Shown in pieces: positions 34,037 to 45,600 of a DNA stretch of 64,000 nt. Under the pieces are notes generated by a model. That model was not told where the DNA came from. It saw nothing but the letters and a program-made list of their open reading frames with translations, and did not search any database. The stretch spans positions 85,976,354 through 86,040,353 of the forward strand of contig OZ018335.1 in the NCBI GenBank assembly GCA_963969495.1, written 5' to 3'. Both the position numbers and the translations under genes were made by a program. Positions within the stretch are counted from its first letter, which is position 1. Each line of letters starts with the position of its first letter. The DNA comes from Ceratothoa steindachneri. Its lineage: Eukaryota > Arthropoda > Malacostraca > Isopoda > Cymothoidae.

Positions 34037-34644
34037 TATTACCCGTTATTTTATCCATTCTTATACATTTGATGTTCTTTTGAGAAATATAAGATCATTT
34101 GATTCTATTTAACTAAGCTAACTAAAATACTCTCAAATTTTCCCTGTTAAGAATTATGAATCCGAACGATGGTGGCTTCGCTTTTCTTTACATGTCCCCA
34201 TGGTGGATGTGGAAAAATAGTCGCGATTTATGTTTTATATTGTATTAAAATTCAATTACTTAACTTTTCATTTTTGTACTGTCATCTCATTGAAATACGA
34301 TTTTCATTCTACCACTGCAGCAGTTAGTCAGGATGAAAAAATCCAATTATTTCCTCCACCTCAATACAATCTCCTTGTTTTCATTAAGACAATTTGGGTT
34401 ATAATTCGGAAGCATGATACAGAACTCTTTCAAGCAGTCTTATATCAATTCCTAGAAAAGGAGAAATCTACATCTTTTTACTCAGATTAACATGACAGAG
34501 ATTTACCCTAATCCGATGCTGCAGTTACTGAAGGTTTAAAAAAAAATTCAACGATGCTAATTTCCATATCACACACAATATATAAATATTTATATCGTTT
34601 TAGATTAAATATAAATGAGTGATCACCGCAAATATTAAATTACG

Positions 34645-34967
34645 AATTTAGGGGAGAATTCTCATAATATTCGCAAAGTGAGTTACTATTTATAACTAAG
34701 TGACCAATTGTGTAGTCCGTATGAATTGTTTCACCTCCTATTTTAACGACATTTTAGCTGTCACAGTAGACGAGGGGAATTTAGCCCACTCATATGTAGT
34801 TGCTCAGCATATATTATTTATTCAGGAATTTTCATAGTAGTAGGATACAGTTCGTAAAGTAATTGGTAAGAGCATTGAAATGCATCAGACCTACCTGGCT
34901 AATGGCCTCTTCCACACCAAGTAACTGTATCCAATAAGTTAATCTACCTAAACTTAGAGTAAAATGA
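34645..34967. mobile_element. Unnamed ~320 bp insertion in R1 copy B with an inner inverted repeat
   Basis: It is absent from R1 copy A: there the flanks CACCG(C/T)...ATATT and GTTTCATTTGG adjoin directly. It includes an inverted pair, GGATACAGTT near 34844 and AACTGTATCC near 34928, enclosing about 75 bp that contains AATTGGTAAGAGCATTG, faintly like a tRNA D-arm region. There is no B box, so a tRNA or SINE origin is not supported. I see no clear TIRs at its own ends. Confidence 0.45.
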
Positions 34968-35589
34968 ACAGTTTCATTTGGTTATATATACTGGGATTTT
35001 TTAGCTAAAATGTAGTGTTAGGCTGAACGTGACTAATAAAGTATTGTTTTGGGGTTAAGTGAGTTTACTCACTATTTCTTGGTGAATTTAGGAGTTTTAT
35101 GGATTATTTGTACGAATTTGTTAACTGCTTCATGTTATTATGCAAAAGAATCTATTTTTATTTTTTCTGTGCAAGTTGTAGAAGTTGCTGTCTTTGTTTT
35201 TTCCTCTCATTACTTTTTATTTCCAACTTTCATTCTTCCTTTTCTTTTTCTCATATCTTCAAGGCCAAAAAAATTTCGTTTCATTTTTAAGTTTAATTTT
35301 TACCCCTTTGTAGTTTATGACGAAACCACTCAATAAACCGAAAATTTCCAGCATTTTTTCGCAAATTACCTTGGACTAGATATGATGAGGTTTAACGCAA
35401 GTATACATTATTCGACGCCCGGAGATTAATTAAAAATGATCAATAAAGCAAGGTTTTTCATCTACTTCACGTTATTATGGAAAAAGAATCTCCAAGCAAG
35501 TTAAAAAAGAGAGACATGAATCGTATTTTCTGTGCAATTTTTAGGAAAGATTGTTCCGTGATTGCCAGGCTCAATGCCGTCCCCTACTG

Positions 35590-36260
35590 TATAAATATAT
35601 GTTGACGATAACTTTGCTGTTTTTTTCTTCTAATTTATGCTCTAAAGAGTTTTTTAGTATTATTAATAATTCACACCCTAATATTACTTTCACGCAAGAA
35701 CACGAGATAATAATAGTTTGCCATTACTATATATTAATGTATCCTGCACCCCTTCGGGCATTCAAACTAGTGTCTATAAAAAAACACAACTTTTACAGGG
35801 CTAGGACTAAATTTCTTTAGTTTTTGTGATATAGCATATAAAATTGATGCAATTCAAACCCTTATCTTCAGAGGTTTTAACCTGTCTTCTACCTACCTTA
35901 ATATGCATTTGCAATTTAACTTTTTAAAAGAATATTTTGTTAAAAATGACTCCGGGCTATATAACACCTCCACTTCTTTTGATGTTCATAAGGAAATTAA
36001 GTTCTTCATGTTGCCAGACACCACCCTTTTTTAATGACCCGCTCTTGAAACGTCTATCTACCATTTTAAGGAAATTTAACTGTCAAATAAATTTTAAACT
36101 TATTTTCATTAACAATAAAAATATTGCCAATTTTTCAGAGTAAAGGATGGTATTCCCACGCCGTTGAGTTCGTGCTTAGTATATAAATTTACTTGCCCTA
36201 GATGTAAGCAGGGGCAACGGTTGACGCTGTATAAAATAATACTAGCGTCTGCTTGTCCTC
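35590..36260 (+). pseudogene. Penelope-like element fragment (end of RT palm to linker)
   Basis: Plus-strand frames give, in order, CSKEFFSIINNSHPNITF then TQEHE (the block after the catalytic aspartates), SVYRKPTF-like degenerate sequence with FRARTKF, NDPLLKRLSTILRKFNCQIN followed by FKLIFINNKNIANFS, KDGIPTP, SSCLVYKFTCPRC and KQGQRLTLYK. This order is the same as in the fuller copy at 59150-61020 (KKDQANCFLEFINAMPTDI...; LQQYLPRLHFKTIFINN...; CLVYQFICPRC). The N-terminal two thirds of the reverse transcriptase are missing, as is the GIY-YIG catalytic region, and several frameshifts break the rest. It differs enough from the 59 kb copy to be a separate lineage. Confidence 0.8.
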
Positions 36261-36592
36261 GTTATATTCATTCCTCCATATTAATGTTCTGTTTCTTTAT
36301 TTAGTTTCACTATATTGTATATTTTTTTCAAATATGATTTCCCTCACCCCATTTTATCCTCAAGTTCTGTACCGTTACGTTTATTTTGTTTGCATTTGAT
36401 TGATATAATTTTGTTTCAAATATTTTCTACTGTTGATACCTCACTAGTTTTTTGTTCGTTTTGTTTTCGTTAACATATGTAATGTTTATTTAAGTATTTT
36501 AACACCGTTTGCCTCAACTTTTCATTATTTTATACTTGTACAGTAATATAGATTTAAATTTAGATTTCAAATTTGTTTGATAGCTCCTTAAG
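36261..36592. other. AT-rich, possible Penelope 3' flank
   Basis: T-rich sequence following the Penelope fragment. No further coding signal is visible. Confidence 0.35.
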
Positions 36593-37745
36593 ATGGGTTT
36601 AGAAATAATCGGAAATAACTTTGTGTTTATAATAAGTACATTAAATGCCATTGTGATACAAGTGGCTTTGAAAATTTTATCACCTCAAGTGACGACCGCT
36701 AATGTCGATGCAGGTTTGAGGTCTCCCTTGAAAGTTCACGAGAGCCCTTTGAACCATTTCCGATGGAATTGCATTCAGTTCCTCAGGTTTTGCTGCCTTT
36801 AGATTTTCTATAGTTGCTGGCCGGTGTTTATACATTCGTGATTTGAGGTATCCATTTAGAAAAAAATCAAGAGGGGCAAAATCCCGGGAAGATGAGGGCC
36901 ACCCAATATTCCCTAGCAGAGTAAAAAGATGACCCAGAAACTTGTCACGGAGGAATACAAGTAAACATCGAGAGGTATCCGATGTGGCACCATCTTGTTG
37001 CAACCATACATTATTAGAATTATGAGCAGCGAGTAACTAGACGACTTTAGGATGAAGAAACCTTTGGAGGAGTTCATAATAACAGTCCAATCATAAAGTT
37101 AATGTGAGACATTTTTCTTCGAAAAAATAAGGACCCCACACGCCATGGCATACAAAACAGTAAACTTCACACTGTTGAGTTGTCGTTCATGAAAAATCAC
37201 GAAAGTTATTGACTGACCAGTATCGATAAATGGAAGTGAGCTTCATCACTGCAGATCAGAACAGCTGTCGGGAGGATGGTCTAAGAAATCTCCCGAAACA
37301 AATTTGTGCGGGTTTCAGAATCCCTCTCGAATAGCTCCTATACAACCATCTTCTTGTAGGGATACATGTGGAGAGACCTGTGTATGATACTGCGAACACA
37401 TCAAACGGACATATGTAATGCAGATGCGCGTTTTCGTGCGGAACGTCTGGGAGACTGATGTATTCAGGTGTCACAGCTGCAAAATCTTCATGCCCTGTAC
37501 CGGTCCTTGGACGTCCAGGACTTTTCTTGTTTAAAGCCGATGATGTTTGTTTAAAGTTAGAAACCCACCGACGAATTGTTTTTCCTTCCGGGACGTATCA
37601 TGAGGATAAAGCGCAAAGTGTCTTCGGAGGTAATGTTGCGTCGTTACGACAGACTCACCGTTCTTAAGAAACTCTTCTAGAACAAATGCACGATGCTCTA
37701 CACTCCAGGCTATGGTGGGTACTAAACGGAAAATAAATTGCATTT
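36593..37745 (-). pseudogene. IS630/mariner-superfamily transposase relic (LDFFLWGYLK type)
   Basis: The minus strand from 37743 downward gives WSVEHRAFVLEEFLKNGESV and RRHF (N-terminal helix-turn-helix), then SPRRSARKRASALHMS and HRSLHMYPYKKMVV. LFERDSETRTNLFREIS and ICSDEAHFHLSI follow (first catalytic Asp), then GPYFFEEKC. The 107-residue open frame 36680-37003 has QQDGATSDT (second Asp), GNIGWPSSSRDFAPLDFFLN then GYLKSRMY (third catalytic position; W of LWGYLK is N here), and CIDISGRHLR at the end. This is the DDE clade very common in arthropods, whose proteins are close to full length here (about 345 residues) but broken by several frameshifts and stops. The same clade is at 55627-57162. 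No clear TIRs are visible here. Confidence 0.85.
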
Positions 37746-37830
37746 AATATACTTTATAAAGATACTAAGTTTTTTCTTGTATCTTCATATGCTTTTTTTT
37801 AAATCTAGGGAACCTTTCTGCTCCACCCGG

Positions 37831-38106
<276 letters not shown>

Positions 38107-39371
38107 GAGTTGGACAAAATAATTGGAACACGTGTTAAATTCAATGAAAATTCATTTAATACGGAGTTGGTCCTCTCTTAGCTTTCTGAACAGCATCAAT
38201 GCGTCTTTGCAATTAATTCATACAGAAAACTGACTTAATTGACAGAAATCTTGAGCAATTCTTCTTGCAAGACCTCCTCCAGCTGTTTTATACACGACGG
38301 TGTAGGGTAACGATTTCTAGCTTGTTCCAAGACGCAGCACTAATACTCAATAATATTAATATTTGGAGATTGTTTGGGCCACTCCATGTGATGAAACGAA
38401 ATCCTATGCTCTTCATACTAATTCTTAACTACATGAGGGGTGTTTCTTGGCGCATTATCATCTTAAAAAAAAGAACTCACTATCAGAGAATAATGTCTGT
38501 ACCATGAGATGAACTTGATATTCCAAAGTTCTCAGATGCTAGTTGCTGTTGACCTTACCATTTAGGGCAACAAATGGACCAAATGAATTCCAATATATGG
38601 CTTCCCAAACTATTACTGACACTTCTTCATGCTTAAATTTAGGAAGAAGGCAGTCTAGATAAAAAGTTTCCTCGGGCTGCCTTGACACATAAACTCGCCC
38701 TAAAGTGGGAAAAAGAGAAAAACTGGACTCGTCGGAGAATATTAACTGCTTCCATTCGCCTGTCAACGAGCCCTTGTGAACTCTACACAATTTCTGCCTT
38801 TTCTGAAAGATTTGATGAGAAAGCAGAGGTTTATTGATAGGGGCATTTTCATGATATCCAGTTTTATTGAGCTCACGGTAAAAATTTTGGTTCGAAGATG
38901 GTCTTATGGGATGTGAATTCAACTCTGCAGTTATTTTAGAGGCAGTTGTCCAGGGATTTTTCCCCACATTGCGTTTCAACACTCGTCGGTCTCTATCAGA
39001 AAGCTTCGAAGTCCGGCCAGAATTAATCCTTCTACTAGAGATTTGCCCGTCTTCTTGAATTCTGTCATGATCGTTGATATGGTAGCTCTCCAAGAACTAA
39101 AGAGTTTAGGTGTTTTAGTGACGGAAGATCATGCGATTCGAGCTTCAACAATTTCCCCTTTTTCTAACTCAGTGATGTCACGCATTTTAGCATCTATACC
39201 ACGATCTAACAAAGAAATACAAATAATCATTAAAGTTCCTACTAAATGAAACTATGTATCTAGAATTAAAAAAAAATACTCACAATGAAATTTGGATGGA
39301 TATTCGTAATATAATGGATCATTGAAATATTGGTGTTAAATTGATACTGTTCCATTTATTTTGTGCAACCC
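38107..39371 (-). mobile_element. Tc1-like transposon, both ends present, 1.27 kb
   Basis: The left end (GAGTTGGACAAAATAATTGG) and the right end in reverse complement (GGGTTGCACAAAATAAATGG) form imperfect TIRs; size and structure are typical of Tc1. Both sides are bounded by (TA)n arrays (38075 leftward, with a GA tract between; 39376 rightward), consistent with insertion at TA. The transposase is on the minus strand; see the next entry. Confidence 0.85.
38150..39093 (-). pseudogene. Tc1-like transposase, N-terminal 184 codons open
   Basis: The frame 39093-38539 is open and contains SRRINSGRTSKLSDRDRRVL, NPWTTASKITAELNSH (paired-like DNA-binding region) and NKTGYHENAPINKPLLS, with the KRQKLCRVHKG linker. 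LIFSDESSFSLFPT carries the first catalytic Asp, then VYVSRQPEETF and PKFKHEEVSVIVWEAIYWNS (normally GGGSVMVWGAISW). Downstream, frames shift: DNAPRNTP-like sequence is degraded (second Asp block reads DNAP only across a frameshift), and NIEYLW-type residues around the third acidic position are unclear. The C-terminal [16 protein letters not shown] can be read near 38200-38160. The upstream residues MESYHINDHDRIQEDGQI are the end of the preceding helix. This is the least decayed transposase frame in the window, but it is not functional. Confidence 0.9.
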
Positions 39372-39373
39372 TT

Positions 39374-39375
<2 letters not shown>

Positions 39376-39434
<59 letters not shown>
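39376..39434. repeat. (TA)29 microsatellite, shared flank of Tc1 and SINE
   Basis: Pure TA tract directly between the Tc1 right terminus (39371) and the 3' end of a minus-strand SINE. Confidence 0.97.
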
Positions 39435-39436
<2 letters not shown>

Positions 39437-39595
39437 AATCTATCTTTACCGCAGGAAAGAGAAAATGGAATAAATTTTCTTGGGAAATAGTTATCTCTGT
39501 CTTTGAAAAAATCCGAGCTGGGTTGGGATTTGAACCGTAAACATTGAGGCAACGAGAAACCGGTTTAATGTCAATTAAACTGCCCTTTAGACCAT
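39435..39595 (-). repeat. tRNA-derived SINE, minus-strand arm
   Basis: Read on the minus strand: GAATGGTCTAAAGGGCAG (like a Leu/Ser tRNA D-arm A box, GAGTGGTCTAAGGCG), then GGTTCAAATCCCAACCC (B box), the body AGCTCGGATTTTTTCAAAG and ATTCCATTTTCTCTTTCC, then the (TA)n tract at 39434-39376. It is transcribed outward, toward lower coordinates. The family also occurs at 61036-61530. Confidence 0.8.
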
Positions 39596-39897
<302 letters not shown>

Positions 39898-40084
39898 TAT
39901 GAAAATGAAAATTTGCCCTAAAAGACCAATAAAACAAGAAACCGAAGTATTTTAAAGGCAAAAGCAAAAGAAAGGAACCTTCGAAGACCAAAGGTTTAAG
40001 GAGAGCAAAGGATGGCACAATGAAGGCAATCCGTACTGCGAAGACAGAAATTACATTTTAAAAAAAATTTGTAATATCAGGGGC

Positions 40085-41365
40085 GGGTATGAAATCCAAA
40101 AAAATTCACTACACCTTTTCCAGCCTAAATTAAAATATTGAACTTCAAATTTTAAAAATTGTCTTTCCTATTAAAAAAATTGAACTTCAAATTTAAAAAG
40201 TTTACTTTCATGTTACAAAGTTGAGCTTCAAATTTTAAAGTTGACTTTCAAATCTGAATAATTGGATTTGTAATTAAAAATGTTGACCTTCACATTTAAA
40301 AAGATTTATTTTAAATTAAATAAAAAGACTTTCAAATTTAAAAAGTTGACTTTCAAATTAAAATAAATAAATTTCCCCGGCCTTGGAGGTAACCGAATCC
40401 ACCCACACTTGGGTACGTAGTAGAGCAGAGGCTTTTGCGAGCCATTAGGCCACTTCAGAACCCAATGTTCCTAATTTCGTTGGCCATGTGCTGTTAGGTC
40501 GTTCCTTGCTTCCCTTCTTCAAGCCTTGACGATCTGGAGTGCTATTGAGCCAACTCTTATTTCAGTTACTTCTATCTTTTTAGACTAAATTATTTCAGTT
40601 TTTCAGAGATCTTTTACTTTTATACACGTAGAATATACCACTGTGGCAAATTGGCCTTATAAAATGTGTTTCCAGTGCAGTATTTGGTAAAATCCTCACT
40701 TGGTTACAGAGATGGCTGAGTTATGCAGAGCAACGGTTGATAGGAGCACGAAAGAGCTGCAATGAGGATAAGATGATAAGAAATACTACAACTTACGAAA
40801 ACAGGCTATCTAAAGTTATGATTCAGATTTAGCTGAAGAGTTGGAAACGTTCGAAGGATGACTGATGGAGAGTTGTAGTTTTTCAAAATTTTTAGCATTT
40901 ATCATTACAAATGCATCTGGCAAGTAATACTATTGTATATGTGACTCTTACGAATGTTTTTATTTTTGTGTAAATTGGTAGAAATTTAGTGTTGTTGACG
41001 TTACACATATTCAATGATATTACATTTTTTAATTGGTTTCATTTGTTTAAAATTGAAAGTCGCTTTTTTATATTGAAATTCAGCTTTTTTAAGTTGGAGG
41101 TCAAGCTTTTAAATTAAAAATACAAGTATTTAAATTTGAAAGTCAACTTTTAAAATTTTAAGTTCAATTTTTTATTATGGAAATTAACTTTTTAATTTAC
41201 AAGACATCGTTTTTAATATTGAAGTCAATTTTATAAATTTTGAACTTTAGTTTTTTAACTATTAAAATCAACCTTTTAATTTGAAGCTTAATATATTTTT
41301 TTTTAATTTCAAGGTGAAAAGGGGTAAATGGCGTATTGGTCGGAATTGAACCCAGTAAACCTAGA
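40085..41365. mobile_element. Foldback-type element with inverted arrays of ~27 bp units
   Basis: The left portion (40130-40366) is a run of degenerate units of the form TTGACTTTCAAATTTAAAAA. The right portion (41045-41310) is a run of the inverse form, AATTTGAAAGTCAACTTTT. The outer ends are also inverted and similar: ATTCACTACACCTTTTCC at 40103 versus CCATTTACCCCTTTTCACC in reverse complement near 41320. The ~680 bp centre has no transposase; on the minus strand 40380-40465 holds GTGGCCTAATGGCTCGC, faintly tRNA-like, without a proper B box. The design, long inverted terminal arrays of short repeats around a unique centre, is that of foldback elements. I cannot assign a superfamily. Confidence 0.7.
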
Positions 41366-42680
41366 GAATAAAATGTTCAAAGAAAGGGTTATAAAAAAAA
41401 CACGTGTGAGTTGGCTGTAAGCATCATATCCCTCTATAGCAAGATCTTATATGAGTGGATCTAAGGTAGAGGTATCTGATACAGTAGATAGAATACTTTA
41501 ACCAATTAGCTGTTTTCCTCCACTTATAGTTGAAGTGTTTTTTTCCACTGAGATGCGGTTTAAACATTTGAAATGACACCACCAGAAAATGGATCTGACT
41601 CAAATTTGATTGGTTTAAAAATAAGAAGATGCTTCTTGCATCGATTGGTTCAAGTAAGAAGAAGAATTGACGAAGCAAAGAAGTAAAACTAATCACTTCA
41701 GTACTTTAATTCTTCGTAGTTTATTTTGACATCGATGAAGTGGAAATTGTCTTCAGATAATACTTTTTGCTTCTTTTCTAAACGACGAAAGTAATTTTAA
41801 TACCCCATTATCAGAAATCAGAGTGAGAGAGAGAGAGAGAAAGATGCGCGCTGCCACTCCTTCAATAAAGAGAGAGACAACAGACACCTGGTCGACGCTT
41901 TGTATCTGCGCTAATAAAAGTGCGAAATCATGAGACGCCGTGGTGTCCTGAAAGCCCATCATCGCAGAAAGCCGCGACAAGTTTGACAGTCCAAAAGGTC
42001 CCATCGGGAATCGGACAAAGTTTCGCCCTGCCGAATTAGGAACCTTCTCGCGATCGTGCTTATAGGGTGAGACTACTCTCGCTTGAAAACACCCCAGACC
42101 CTGGAACCTTTCCATTTGGGCAGAGAAGCGAAAACACCATTTGACCCAATATAAATCCTCCGGAGCCAGAGATGGAAGGCAGTATCTGCCGCCTGTCTGC
42201 CCTGTAAGTATCCTACGCGCCCCTCCCGTCAGTATCGGCTATTCGCATGCCGTTGGACTCTGTATAATTCTCCAGCACCCCTCAATCACAGGGTACTTTC
42301 GATTCATCCGCATGATTCTACCCAGTACTCATTCTACCCGCTCCTCGAATGCAACAGGCCCAGTATCGATTCGTCTTCTACCTCGAAAGCAAGAACTTAG
42401 TTCATGCCGCAATACTTATTGTCAAAAGTCTATTATTTAAACTTTGCGCCAAGGCAAGGATTACTCCATCGGACCAAATCTCGGAGTTAACAGAAACGCG
42501 CAACTATTCTGTGCAAGGGCCTTCTCTACTCCCCCCCCCTTTGGTGTAAGACTCCATCAACGGCTTCGTATACGCTCAAGGCCATTCGGGCGACCTTCGG
42601 GCAATATAGTTCGTTTGTCTATACAGCGACCCTCTCCGCCAAGTCCCTTTCCCTTTTAGCTGCTAAGACGCGTGTACGTC
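41366..42680. other. Unassigned, GC-richer island at 41810-42660
   Basis: The island begins with a short GA tract (41826-41842) and contains a TATA-like CCAATATAAATCC at about 42147 on the plus strand. This layout could be that of an LTR promoter region, but I find no LTR boundary or polyadenylation partner. Overlapping ORFs on both strands (41753-42659) have no recognisable domains and appear to be a by-product of higher GC. Confidence 0.3.
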
Positions 42681-45600
42681 TAATGTGTATATATCTTGTT
42701 TTAAAGCCCCATTTAACCTTGTAAAAAATATTAATTTGCATATTACTTCAGTTATTTTTTGTAAAGTTTTCCATTGTCCTGGAACCTCCAGTCTGCATGT
42801 ATTAAAAATCATCCAGGCACATAGCCGTCATCGACCCCAGCTGAGAAAAGTAAAAAGGGTTGACTTGACCCTATTCTACGATAATATCCTAACTAGATTA
42901 GGTCACGTCAAATATAAATTAATTAGCTTTTAAATACTCAGATGTTTGTTCGAAATTGATTAAAATTTGTTCATTTTCATGAAACAACATATTAATGTTA
43001 TTTTCATGATCCTCTCAGTTAACGATATGACTATATAAATATTATTAAAATATCGCTAGCTGATCAATTAGAATAAGCGAGTAGTCAAAAAAATTAATAT
43101 GATAATTTCGAATGGATATATTTATAAATAATTCAATTCAAGTAATTTTATCACAATTGTGGTGAGTTTTATATCACGAAAAAATAACTTGCAACCAAAA
43201 ATTTATCCGCGCTCCTTTGGTTTTTATCAAAATAAATTTCTCTCTTTAAATAAGGTTGCGTTAGTTTTAAATTCTTAACGTGTGTACAATAAAATGTTTT
43301 TGTATTATATATAAATTATTCTTTGAAAAATATTTTCCTTCCTCTAGAAAAAATGCATAATAATTTTAGATCTTTTTTCATACATCACTACAACTTAATT
43401 GTTATCAGCCTATTCTCTCCCAAATGAACGGTGGTTATAACTTTAGTATTTCTATATCTATTGTTTTGTTATCATAATTTATTTGAGCTTGTTGGATTTT
43501 GACGCATCCACAGTCTCATTTGGGGGATCTAATGCATCTTGTTGCGCTTAGAGCTTGCATGCTGCATTTAACAAGATTTCAATAACATCCTGAGTTCAAC
43601 CATTGAACCATATAAGTACGTACTGCTAATGAAAACATCCTCTAAGATGCTAGTTTACTTACAAAATATATTTAAGATTAACGGTTTGTGCATCCAATTT
43701 GATTTTGAAATAGAAACATATAAATAAATAAATACTCAGAGAGTCTGGAGGGCAGATACTCCTTATTACGAACAAAACATCTCTTTGTGTCCATAGCGCT
43801 GCTTGTTCCCTGCTTCTACACTCTCTGTTAAAAACAGAAACTTGAGATACAAAGGATACAAAACAACCTAATGCTCAACATGCAAGTTAATATTAAAGCA
43901 CCTCTTTGAATAGAAAATAGAGGGTCGAATCCATCAAAATTCTTAAGTCCTGCTAATAAGAGAGAGGAAGAAATCTACAGATAATGTAAACACTAACTAT
44001 GAAAAATCACCCAATTTCGACAAATACTCAGATTATGACAACGAAAACTGATTTGCAACGAAATATTCCTGAATGTGACAACTAAAAAGAAAAGAAACAT
44101 CGATCTGGAAATAACTATAAATAAATAATACATAGTAACTCAAAAATGACTAACCTGGAAAACGTAACTATTAACACAAATGCGAAACGATCACAATAAT
44201 AAATCACTCAAGTATATAAAACATAAGAAGTTCCCAGAAACAGCAAACGAAAATAAATACAAAACCCCAAATCAAAGGCTTGATTTGGGGACTAATTTCT
44301 AAACTCTCACTAACTGAGAAATTTAACTTAAAATAAACAATGGAAACTAGAATAATAAGAAAGCTGAGCTCAGTGCAAATAAATCCGGCAAAAGTGATAT
44401 TAGGAAATATATTCAGAGGCCGATCAAGAAATAATTCTATTCTCAGTGCCCGAGTAAATCAAGAACGAAGACACATAGTACTGTTCACTTACAAACTTCA
44501 GAAGAAATATATGACGGGGCGGTTGTAGCAATCATAGTAGGCCTTAAATACCCATGAATGAGGCATGCTTGGCAGTATGAATTAATTAGTTATTGTTGTC
44601 AAAGAAAATAAAGCACCTAGAAAAAAATTATTTCCTACTGCGCAGTTCGATGGCAATTTTTAGTACAGGTTTCACTAGAATATTTATGGAATAGAAACAA
44701 AAGGTCTCAGCCAAAAGGCTACCAGCCTAGAAACAACAGAAGAGATGACTTATAAATAATGCTAGGAAGGAATATTTTCAAGAGAATTGAGTCAGAATTT
44801 TGAACATATGTCACTGGCAATATTGCCATGAAGCCAAATGTAACATTGAGCATTCACAACAAGCTATTAACATCAGCATGTAACCATAAGTCTTTTCATT
44901 GTCATCCCATTCAGAAACGAATGTATTTACTTCAGCACGACACCACTAGAAACCAACAACGTTAACAATTAAGAAAGCGAATGGAAAATAGAAACTAACA
45001 GAAAAAAATTTACGACAGAATCAAGCTCCTAAAACAAGGAAGTGAGTATCGAAGTAGACGACCAGAACTACAGATATTATTCTGAAATTCTTAGTAATAA
45101 AAATAACATAAACAGGCTATAAATATCATATAGCTGAAAAAAAAGAAAGGCAATACCAATAATTAATCTAATATACAACCTAAAAAGATTAATCATGAAA
45201 AACAGAATGAAAAGCCACATTGTATTGCAGAAGGAATAGAAGTATTTTCTTAACTCCTCTCATCCTATTCAATAGCGAAACGAAAAATAAAGGAATTCTA
45301 TAGAATACAAAACAAAGCTTTCCATTAAATTACAAACACAAATAGAAGAGAGCAAAAAAGTCTGAGAAGTTTAATCTAGAGGCAGGAATGGTGTAGAAAC
45401 TCAAAGAAAGATAAAAAATCAGCACTTTGAAGTTTATTATAACATTTGATGCAACTTAATTTGAATGGAGGAATACTCTAAAAAGAGTATTCTCCCGTAT
45501 TTTAAATACATCTATCTCTTTGTGGAAAAGTCCGAAGGGACAATGTTCAAATGACCGCGTTATTTTTTCTTCCTGAAGCTAGTAGGATATGTGCAAGCCA

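Larger units (their letters stand above)
32603..35330 (+). repeat. Repeat R1, copy B, split by two insertions
   Basis: Second copy of the repeat at 23545-24680. It is interrupted by MITE-1 copy 2 (33117-34036) and by a ~320 bp segment at 34645-34967 that has no counterpart in copy A. The R1 parts are about 32603-33116, 34037-34644 and 34968-35330. The first part holds the open frame LVQQERLRQNQIAIQHEMF and a TGA after CALD. The last part contains CGTGACTAATAAAGTATTG, the probable polyadenylation signal, and matches copy A up to about 35325. Confidence 0.75.

Noticed and set aside
34840..34945. tRNA-like fold with a GGATACAGTT/AACTGTATCC stem
   Set aside because: The stem is too long for an acceptor arm and there is no B box, so neither a tRNA gene nor a SINE head is supported.
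40375..40465. tRNA-like segment in the centre of the foldback element (minus strand GTGGCCTAATGGCTCGC)
   Set aside because: The A box resemblance is partial and the expected GGTTCGAATCC B box is absent; arms do not pair as a cloverleaf by eye.
41753..42659. ORFs of 66-120 codons in the 42 kb GC island
   Set aside because: Several overlapping frames are equally open on both strands, as expected from higher GC content. No motif was recognised.
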